Below are positions 58,044 through 64,000 of a DNA stretch of 64,000 nt, one piece after another. The notes under the pieces were generated by a model. The model made no database searches and had not been told where the DNA came from. It was given only the letters and a program-made list of their open reading frames with translations. The position numbers and the translations under genes are program-made. Positions within the stretch are counted from its first letter, which is position 1. Each line of letters starts with the position of its first letter. The stretch covers positions 24,879-88,878 of the forward strand of contig JBDOIE010000191.1 of the NCBI GenBank assembly GCA_041082245.1, read 5' to 3'. Source of the DNA: DAOTVY01 sp041082245 (GTDB taxonomy: Bacteria; Chloroflexota; Chloroflexia; DTKN01).

Positions 58044-59309
58044 TTACGGATCGTTGGCCTGGGCGCAGGCCAGCGATCCGGCCGGCACGCGCGGCCGCAT
58101 CCACTGGCTGAGCGTCAGCGCGAGCAGCGCGATCACGACACCGGTCCAGAAGGTGTAGCGCGCTCCCACCGAAGCCCAGACGATACCCCCTACCACAGGG
58201 ATAATCACCGCCGCGATGTGGTTGATCGTCTGGCCGAGCGACACGTTCGGGGTGATGTCCTCAGGTACGACCGCGATCCGCTGCAGGTAGCACTCCAGGG
58301 CGATCGAGAAGCCGAACAGGACGTTATCGGCCACGAAGAAGGCCAGGAGGATGAGCAGCGCCGGGCTTGCAGGAAGTGCCGGGAAGAAGGTGTGCCCGCC
58401 CCACGCAAGCCCCGGCAGAACGATGGTCGGCGAGTGCAGGGCGCGAATCTGAGGCACTACAGCGTACCCGATAAAGATCGCGGCAAGCAGTGCAAAGTTC
58501 ACCGTCAGCACGCGCCGTTCCCCGAAACGCGCGACCATCTTTCCCAGTGCCTGATGGAGATAGGTGCCGATCAGGCTGTTCAGGAACGAGAGCACCGCGA
58601 TCGCCTGCGCCGAGACCCCGTAGTCCTTGACGAGCAGATAGATGGCAAAGGTGGTAAAGATGTGGCGGCGGCTGCCCCACAGGAACTGGAGCGCGTAATA
58701 GAGCCAGTACGCCCTGCGGAGCGCTCGCCACTGGTTACGCAGACGCACACGCCGCGGCTGATGGCCGAAGGGCAACAGGAGCGCCCCCACCACCAGCACG
58801 GTCCAGCCGGTGATCGTGAGCAGCGTCCGGTAGCCCCAGGAACCCAGGGTACCGAAGATCAGAAGGGTCCCGAGGGCGGTAGCTACGGCACCGATGCTGT
58901 TCAAACGACCCATCAGGCGGGGCGCTTCGTCGGTGTCGACCGCGAGGAGCACCGCGGCCGAGTTGCTGGCGGAGAAGAAGTGAAAGCCGGTGCTCATCAG
59001 GAGCGTCGCGCCGATCAGTGTGAACATCCCGTGTACTGTGGCGGTCAGCCAGATCCCCAGTCCCATTAGCACCACCGAAAGGCCGGCGATACGCATCTCC
59101 GCCAGGAAGAGGGCGATCAGGCTCACGAGGAATCCCAGGAGCCCTGGGATCTCGCGGATGGACTGCACCAGGCCGATCTGCTCGGCGCGGATGTGCAACT
59201 CGTCGACCGCAAAGTTGTTAAAGACGGACTGCCATGTGTTAAACCCCATCGTGAGGATAAAATAGTTCACCGCGATCACGAGTAGCGCGACACGTCGAGA
59301 ACGCAGCAT
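58044..59309 (-). CDS. Major facilitator superfamily transporter
   Basis: A 421-residue, about 12-helix protein. Both halves are visible, with the central cytoplasmic loop RLRNQWRALRRAYWLYYALQ. Substrate unknown. The segment GSRRHIFTTFAIYLLVKDYG lies at the start of the second half. Its ATG shares a base with the M28 peptidase stop, so it closes a minus-strand run of peptidases. A peptide or amino-acid substrate is a guess from context only. It is convergent with the TPR gene, 17 bases apart. Confidence 0.88.
   Translation of the reverse strand: MLRSRRVALLVIAVNYFILTMGFNTWQSVFNNFAVDELHIRAEQIGLVQSIREIPGLLGFLVSLIALFLAEMRIAGLSVVLMGLGIWLTATVHGMFTLIGATLLMSTGFHFFSASNSAAVLLAVDTDEAPRLMGRLNSIGAVATALGTLLIFGTLGSWGYRTLLTITGWTVLVVGALLLPFGHQPRRVRLRNQWRALRRAYWLYYALQFLWGSRRHIFTTFAIYLLVKDYGVSAQAIAVLSFLNSLIGTYLHQALGKMVARFGERRVLTVNFALLAAIFIGYAVVPQIRALHSPTIVLPGLAWGGHTFFPALPASPALLILLAFFVADNVLFGFSIALECYLQRIAVVPEDITPNVSLGQTINHIAAVIIPVVGGIVWASVGARYTFWTGVVIALLALTLSQWMRPRVPAGSLACAQANDP
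58048..58079. terminator. 14-bp hairpin at the convergent TPR/MFS gene ends
   Basis: GGATCGTTGGCCTG (58048-58061), loop GGCG, CAGGCCAGCGATCC (58066-58079), with one T-G pair. It overlaps the last codons of the MFS gene. No T-run follows on either strand, so its terminator role is uncertain. Confidence 0.45.
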
Positions 59310-60193
59310 CAGGGCTCCTTTTCCGTTGCGCGACCGAGTCTTTGCACCACGGCTACAAGGCCGTCCACACAGGCCGTCATCCGTGCGAAATCGAGCGTCT
59401 CCGGGCGGTCGCCTGCGCGGTGGTAGAACGGGTTCCGGAAGAACGCAGTATCCGTCACCATCACGGCCCGGTAGCCGTAGTGCCAGAAAGCGCTGTGGTC
59501 GGAAAGGGCTACCCCGGGCACGATGGGACTCGTGGCAAGCGTCTCCACACGGAGTGTACTGCCGGTCCGGAAAGCTTCCGCGACCTCCTGCACGAGCGTT
59601 CGCGAGCGAAGGTTGCCGACTACCGCGACAAAGTTCCCTGTAGTCGGGTAGCGGTACCGCATCGCGAAGAACGGGAACCGCTGGCTGCCAGGCTCATCCC
59701 GGTAGAACCCGAGCATTTCCAGCGCGACCATGGCCACTACCGATTCCCTGCGTCTTCGAAGCGCACGGGCGTAGACGCGGCTCCCCTGGAAAGGCGTGAG
59801 GAAAGCGGGAGGCTCTTCGAGGGTAAATGCGGCGAAGCGAACGGTGTGCCGCAGTTTCAGGAAGCGTGCGAGACGGGCCACTTCCAGGAGCGCCGCAACG
59901 CCGCTCGCATTGTCGTCCGCCCCAGGCGTCCAAGGGACGGTGTCATAGTGTGCGCCCAGGATGACCGTCTGTTCCGGTGTCTCGCTTCCGGGGAGTTCGG
60001 CGATCAGGTTCGCTACCGGCCGTCCCTGCCAGCGGTACTCCTGCGATTCCACGTCGTAGCCGTACCCGGCGAGCACTTCGCAGATATAGCGTCCCGCCCG
60101 TTCCAGGGCATCCCCGTTCGCGGGCGAGCGTGGCCCGATTTCGCCGGCCAGCTGCCACACGTGGGTACGCAGCCGATCTTCCAGTGTTGCCAC
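59309..60193 (-). CDS. M28 family zinc peptidase
   Basis: A 294-residue peptidase. Zinc ligands and catalytic residues are visible: His and Asp in LGAHYDTV and PGADDNASG, Glu in LEEPPAF, Asp/Glu in VALEMLGFY, and His near the C-terminus in NPFYHRAGD. No signal peptide is seen, so it is probably a cytoplasmic aminopeptidase-type enzyme. The start is GTG 60193, four bases after the M19 dipeptidase stop, so the two are coupled. Confidence 0.92.
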   Translation of the reverse strand: MATLEDRLRTHVWQLAGEIGPRSPANGDALERAGRYICEVLAGYGYDVESQEYRWQGRPVANLIAELPGSETPEQTVILGAHYDTVPWTPGADDNASGVAALLEVARLARFLKLRHTVRFAAFTLEEPPAFLTPFQGSRVYARALRRRRESVVAMVALEMLGFYRDEPGSQRFPFFAMRYRYPTTGNFVAVVGNLRSRTLVQEVAEAFRTGSTLRVETLATSPIVPGVALSDHSAFWHYGYRAVMVTDTAFFRNPFYHRAGDRPETLDFARMTACVDGLVAVVQRLGRATEKEP

Positions 60194-60196
60194 GGC

Positions 60197-61195
60197 TTAT
60201 CCCGCCACCTGTTCGAACAACCGGAGGAAGTTGCCGCCCAGGATCTTCTCCACGACCCGCGCGGGAATCCCCCGCCGGAGCATCCCCTCCGTGAGGCGTG
60301 GGAGGTGGCTCACGTCCGGAAGGTCCGGGAACTGGTCTTCCGGATTGCCGAAGCCGAAGCCGTCGAAATCGCTGCCCAACCCGACGTGATCCTCCCCGGC
60401 AACCCGGAGCAGGTGCTCGATGTGGTCGAGCAGCCGCTCGAGCGAGGCTTCTCGTTCGGCGACGAAGCCGGGGACGAAGGTGACGCAGACGACCCCACCC
60501 TTTTCGGCGATTCCCTGCACCTGTGCATCGCTCAGGTTGCGCGGGTGGTCGCACACGGCGCGCGCGTTCGAGTGCGACGCGATCACGGGGGCCTGGCTCA
60601 CCTCCAGCACATCGCGTACGCCGGCCGGCGCAAGGTGCGAGACGTCGATCAGGACCCCCAGGCGGTTCATCTCCCGTACCGCTTCCACCCCGAAGGAGGT
60701 CAGACCGCCGCCGCTCCGTGCCTCTCCCAGGCCGTCCGCCAGCGCATTGCGCCGGTTCCAGGTGATGGTGATGAGGCGCACACCGAGCCGATGGTAGATG
60801 CGCAGCAACGAAAGGTCGCCCTCCAGCGCTTCCCCACCTTCCAGGCCCAGGACTGCGGCAACCTGCCCGTTTGCCTTGGCCTGGCGGATGTCTTCCCCCC
60901 GCGTGGCCAGGCGCAGCCGTTCCGGGTTGCGCTCCAATTCGCGGTAGAACAGGTCGATCAGGTCGAGCGTCCGCCGCGCCGCCTGCATCGGGTAGTAGGG
61001 GCTTTCCACGAAAACCGCAAACACCTGTGCCGTGACACCGCCCTCGATCAGCCGTGGCAGGTCCACGTGCCCCTGGGTGCTCCGTTCCCCCAGCGCGCGG
61101 TTTCCGTGTTCCAGGGCGAGCAGGGTGTCGCAATGTGCATCGCACACGATCGCCCGCCGGTGGATCGCCCGTGCTTCCTGCGAGATGCTTTCCAT
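60197..61195 (-). CDS. M19 membrane-dipeptidase family protein
   Basis: A 332-residue zinc dipeptidase. Metal ligands lie in VCDAHCDTLLAL, the bridging Glu in LGLEGGEAL, and His in LIDVSHLAPAGVRDV and VIASHSNARAV. HVGLGSDFDGFG gives the final Asp, and the C-terminus KILGGNFLRLFEQV is typical. It hydrolyses dipeptides with broad side-chain tolerance in other organisms. AAAGGAGAAAC precedes ATG 61195. With the M28 peptidase it could process peptides brought in by an importer such as that at 2642-8189. Confidence 0.93.
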   Translation of the reverse strand: MESISQEARAIHRRAIVCDAHCDTLLALEHGNRALGERSTQGHVDLPRLIEGGVTAQVFAVFVESPYYPMQAARRTLDLIDLFYRELERNPERLRLATRGEDIRQAKANGQVAAVLGLEGGEALEGDLSLLRIYHRLGVRLITITWNRRNALADGLGEARSGGGLTSFGVEAVREMNRLGVLIDVSHLAPAGVRDVLEVSQAPVIASHSNARAVCDHPRNLSDAQVQGIAEKGGVVCVTFVPGFVAEREASLERLLDHIEHLLRVAGEDHVGLGSDFDGFGFGNPEDQFPDLPDVSHLPRLTEGMLRRGIPARVVEKILGGNFLRLFEQVAG

Positions 61196-61234
61196 GCGTT
61201 TCTCCTTTGTGCCGCGGGGTTACATATCGCCCCA

Positions 61235-61993
61235 TCACAGCATCAGGGCCCCGCGGATCTCTTCCTCGCTCTTGCCGGCCAGAATACACCCGGGTACGGC
61301 CTCCACCATCGCCTCGGCCCGTGCCCTGCCGACACACTCGGCCGCCCTGGCGACCGCCGGAGAGAGGCGCGGCGCACGTGCTCCAGACGCAGCGTGAGCG
61401 TCCGTGGCCAGGCAGTGCACAAGCCCGCGCCGCAGGAGGCGCAGTGCCGCACTCCGTACCACCGCTCCGAGGTCGCCCGTGAGGGAACCGGCGCTGACCT
61501 GTGTTAACACTCCACGGCGAACGAGCTCCTGCAGGAGCTCCGGTCGTTCCTGAAAATAAACATAACGCTCCACGTGGGCGAGGATTGGCCGCCACCCAGC
61601 CACCTGGACACGGAAGATCACCTGATCGATGTACAGCGCGTAGGCAAGGAACGGGAGCTCCAGCAGGACGTACGGTCCACCGCCCAGTGGAGAGACTCGT
61701 CCGTCGAGCAGGCGGGCTGGCAGCGCCTCGTCCACGTCCACCTCCATCCCGGGGACGAGCGTGAGTTCGATGCCAGCTTCGTGCAGCTTCTGCTGCAGCT
61801 GCTGCACCGCCACTTCCACCCTGTACCCGGTAGCCTCGGCCCTGCGCCGTTGCTCCCACTCCTGTGCGTGGGGGGTTACGACGACCGTGCGGATGCCGTC
61901 CGCGTACGCCGCGCGGGCCATCGCCAGGCTCTCTTCCAGGCAACCGGGGCCGTCATCCACGCCCGGCAGGAGGTGGCAGTGCAGGTCGATCAC
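61235..61993 (-). CDS. CpsB/YwqE-type tyrosine-protein phosphatase (PHP domain)
   Basis: A 252-residue metal-dependent phosphatase of the PHP superfamily: IDLHCHLLPGVDDGP, then VVTPHAQEW, a conserved PGMEVDVDEALP, ILAHVERYVYF, and CLATDAHAASG. These enzymes dephosphorylate BY-kinases that control capsule or exopolysaccharide chain length. It starts GTG 61993, overlapping the Wzz-like gene by four bases. The partner kinase domain there appears degenerate, which makes the phosphatase's target uncertain. Confidence 0.9.
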   Translation of the reverse strand: MIDLHCHLLPGVDDGPGCLEESLAMARAAYADGIRTVVVTPHAQEWEQRRRAEATGYRVEVAVQQLQQKLHEAGIELTLVPGMEVDVDEALPARLLDGRVSPLGGGPYVLLELPFLAYALYIDQVIFRVQVAGWRPILAHVERYVYFQERPELLQELVRRGVLTQVSAGSLTGDLGAVVRSAALRLLRRGLVHCLATDAHAASGARAPRLSPAVARAAECVGRARAEAMVEAVPGCILAGKSEEEIRGALML

Positions 61994-63237
61994 CGCGCGC
62001 TACCCTCCTTCCAGAGGGCGATCCCCAGCACGCGGTCCCGCAGCGGGCCCAGGCCCTCCAGCGCACGGCGCACGTCGCGGACGCGCGTGCGCCCGGCCTG
62101 TGCCACGAGCAGAAGGGCATCCGCGCGGGAAGCGACAAAGAGCGCCGCAGGCTCGGCTTCCGGAGAAGGCAGCCGAACAAAGCAGCACTCGGCCGCGCGG
62201 GCCAGGGCGGGCAGCGCGTTGCCCAGGCGCCGGAGGAGGGTAGCCCGCTGGGCAGGCGGCAGGTCCTGCCCCCAGGGCAGCAGGCAAAGCCCGGCCGGCC
62301 CAACGTCCACCGGACTCAGCGAGAGGGCCTGCCCCCGTTCCAACAGGTCGGACAGGCCCGGCGACCGTGCTGCCCCGAACACCTCGTGGACGCCGGGTGC
62401 GCTCGGGTCGGCATCCAGGAGCAGGGCCGTCGTTCCGCCTTCCGCGGCAGCACGTCCGAGGGCCGCCAACACGGTACCGGGGAGGGCTCCCGGCGAGGCC
62501 GGCAGCGCGGCGAGGAGGTTCCAGTCCCCCGCCGCTTCTGAGGCCCGCGCGAACCGCAGATGGGTGTACAGGCGCTGCCACTCGGGTTCTTGCCCGGTGG
62601 CGCCGGCCGTGTGCGAAAGCGGTACGGGCGACCAGACCTGGACCCCTAGCCGATCGCTATCCCGGAACGCATTGCCGAGACGGTCGTCCAGCCAATCCCA
62701 CAGGAAAGCAAGCGGCACCCCGAGCACCGCTCCCAGGATCGCTCCGGCAAGCGTGTTCACCTTGTAGCGTGGGGAGACCGGCGCTCCAGGCACGGGGGCA
62801 GGGGCGAGCAACTCGATGTACAGGCGGCTCGTTCCGACCGTAGGGGCGTGTTGATCTACCCAGCGCCGCAACCCTTCCAGGAGGGCGTTGGCCAAGCGCG
62901 CCGCCTGTTCGGGTTGGGTATCGTCCACCTCGACCACGATGCGGCCTTCCTCGGGCACAAGCTGGACGTGGAGACGGCTCTCCAGGTCGTCTGGGAGCTG
63001 TGGGTCCTGCCTCGGGAGTGCCAGCAGGACCGCGCGATATGTACGCATCCGCGCTTCCAGAAACATGCCCAGCCCATAGTCCGCGCGGTTCGGCAGCACC
63101 ACCGCCTCCGCGTGGGCGCGGTAGATCCGCGGCTGGGTCCAGCTGTAGCCGAAGGCCGCGAGGGCTGCGACCACCGTCACCACGCCGACCACCCACCAGC
63201 GTCGGCGGAAAAGCGACCACAGTTCGGGCACCGACAT
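61990..63237 (-). CDS. Wzz-type polysaccharide chain-length protein with a degenerate BY-kinase-like domain
   Basis: A 415-residue protein. Residues about 1-185 form the Wzz part with membrane helices at about 16-35 and 165-185, and the SPRYKVNTLAGAILGAVLGVP exit segment. Residues about 205-405 resemble the cytoplasmic BY-kinase/ParA-like module. A Walker A' LLLDADPSAPGVHEVFG is present, but the Walker A loop (expected GxGKS/T) reads PASPGALPGT. The C-terminal tyrosine cluster is absent, ending LWKEGSAR. It probably assembles polysaccharide without kinase activity. ATG 63237 is preferred over 63243 because AAGGAG is then six bases away. Confidence 0.85.
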   Translation of the reverse strand: MSVPELWSLFRRRWWVVGVVTVVAALAAFGYSWTQPRIYRAHAEAVVLPNRADYGLGMFLEARMRTYRAVLLALPRQDPQLPDDLESRLHVQLVPEEGRIVVEVDDTQPEQAARLANALLEGLRRWVDQHAPTVGTSRLYIELLAPAPVPGAPVSPRYKVNTLAGAILGAVLGVPLAFLWDWLDDRLGNAFRDSDRLGVQVWSPVPLSHTAGATGQEPEWQRLYTHLRFARASEAAGDWNLLAALPASPGALPGTVLAALGRAAAEGGTTALLLDADPSAPGVHEVFGAARSPGLSDLLERGQALSLSPVDVGPAGLCLLPWGQDLPPAQRATLLRRLGNALPALARAAECCFVRLPSPEAEPAALFVASRADALLLVAQAGRTRVRDVRRALEGLGPLRDRVLGIALWKEGSAR

Positions 63238-63255
63238 CGCCATCTCCTTGGCGCG

Positions 63256-64000
63256 CTAGCTCGGGCGCGCCGCATCTTCCATCGTCGCCGAGACGACCGC
63301 GGCCACCCGCTGGCGGAAGACGGCCGCGTCGAACTGCTCGGCGTGGCGTCGGATCGCCGAAGGATCGAACTCGTCGTCTCGGAAATCCGCCAGCACTCCG
63401 GCCAGCGCCTCTGGCCGCTGGGGGGAAAAGAGGAGGCCGGTGGTGCCCGGCACCACCGTTTCCAGCGCGCCACCGGCGGCATACGCGATCACCGGCCGGC
63501 CGCAGGCCATTGCCTCGATCGGGCTGATCCCCAGGTCTTCTTCACTGGGGAAGAGCAAAGCCCGGCAGCTCCGGTACAGTTCCCGCAACTTCTCCTCCGA
63601 GACGCGGCCCACGAACTGTACCGTGGGTCCGGCCAGGGCCTCAAGCCGGCCGCGATCCCGGCCGTCGCCGAAGACGACCAACGGCAGCCCCTGCGCGCTG
63701 CACGCCTGCACAGCGATATCGAACCGCTTGTGAGGCACCAGACGGCCCCCGGTGAGGAAATAGTGGCCGCGCCCCTCGGCTACCGGGAAAGAATCCACGC
63801 GCACCGGGGGGTGGATCACGGTGCTCTCGCGCCGGTAGAAGCGGGCGATCCGCGCCGCCACGGTACGCGAATTCGCGATGAAGGTGTCTACGCGCTGGTT
63901 TGTAGAAAGGTCCCAGACGCGCAACCGGTTCAGGGTAGGCGCAAGCAGGAGACGCGCTGCCTGCCCCCAGCGTTCCTGTTCCAGGTAGGTCGTCGGTGTC
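63256..64000 (-). CDS. Family 4 glycosyltransferase, 5' end beyond the window
   Basis: The C-terminal 247 or so residues of a GT-B glycosyltransferase; the frame runs open to the window edge, where QEERWGQ-like codons precede. It shows RLRVWDLSTNQRVDTFIANS, the mid-domain TGGRLVPHKRFDIAVQA, the donor-site PSEEDLGISPIEAMACGRPVIAY, and GTTGLLF. It resembles WbaZ-like mannosyltransferases. It lies 18 bases upstream of the Wzz-type gene, consistent with one exopolysaccharide operon. Confidence 0.88.
   Translation of the reverse strand, partial: TPTTYLEQERWGQAARLLLAPTLNRLRVWDLSTNQRVDTFIANSRTVAARIARFYRRESTVIHPPVRVDSFPVAEGRGHYFLTGGRLVPHKRFDIAVQACSAQGLPLVVFGDGRDRGRLEALAGPTVQFVGRVSEEKLRELYRSCRALLFPSEEDLGISPIEAMACGRPVIAYAAGGALETVVPGTTGLLFSPQRPEALAGVLADFRDDEFDPSAIRRHAEQFDAAVFRQRVAAVVSATMEDAARPS

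Overview
The window is a gene-dense, GC-rich chromosomal segment with no rRNA, CRISPR array, insertion sequence or phage gene. Gene content points to a free-living, probably thermophilic Chloroflexota bacterium (Anaerolineae/Thermomicrobia-like). The reasons are Thr-Pro-rich linkers in secreted proteins, secreted proteins with 'YW..GG..FGYP' repeats, a RodZ-like protein with an extracytoplasmic TP-rich linker, DXP-pathway and PPDK genes, and many GTG/TTG starts. This assignment is inferred from gene families, not from a phylogenetic marker search. Promoters are of the housekeeping sigma type (TTGnnn / TATAAT), almost always with exactly 17 bp between the boxes.

Layout. 1-2546: end of an unknown gene, a membrane protein, tsaC, a UPF0316 gene, tRNA-Arg(TCG) with its own promoter, and a small coiled-coil gene. 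2642-8189: a dipeptide/oligopeptide-type ABC importer operon (two permeases, two ATPases, no binding protein) whose first permease carries a roughly 490-residue repeat-built insertion. 8295-12862: dxs, pheS (no pheT), an inositol-monophosphatase-like gene and a YugP-type metalloprotease. 12870-19928 (minus strand): nitrilase-family amidase, RodZ-like protein, a degenerate PP2C-like membrane protein, ppdK and a tiny zinc-ribbon protein. 19996-23167: a probable 6S RNA, holA, rpsT and a HlyD-type adaptor.

23221-27966 encodes a 1581-residue secreted protein: GxGYxYP domain, propeller, TP linker, cohesin and dockerin. 28005-36951: small membrane protein, yfiH, yggS, uppP, then a run of LolD-like ATPase, MerR regulator, histidine kinase, DUF58 protein and folC. 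36974-42702: two tandem secreted clan GH-A glycosidases, GT2, plsY and a second GT2. 42707-48868: radC, a TPR protein, methyltransferase, rnhB, ruvB, queH with an unusual N-terminal domain, and a CCA-adding-enzyme homologue. 48841-52360 (minus): zinc-ribbon coiled-coil protein, a 52-residue membrane peptide, a CxxS glutaredoxin and a CASTOR/POLLUX-type channel. 52505-58026: dgt, argS, GT4 and a TPR protein. 58044-64000 (minus): MFS transporter, M28 and M19 peptidases, CpsB phosphatase, a Wzz/BY-kinase-like protein and a GT4 running off the edge.

The genes fall into three functional blocks. The first is peptide or oligomer uptake with peptide breakdown (Dpp importer, M19 and M28 peptidases). 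The second is extracellular polysaccharide work (GxGYxYP-cohesin-dockerin protein, tandem GH-A enzymes, GTs, Wzz/CpsB, UppP). The third is housekeeping nucleic-acid and tRNA metabolism (argS, pheS, queH, CCA enzyme, tsaC, rnhB, ruvB, radC, holA, dgt, 6S RNA). The most unusual items are the repeat-containing DppB-type permease, the cohesin-dockerin GxGYxYP protein, the QueH with an IscB-like N-terminal domain, and the catalytically degenerate PP2C-like and BY-kinase-like proteins.
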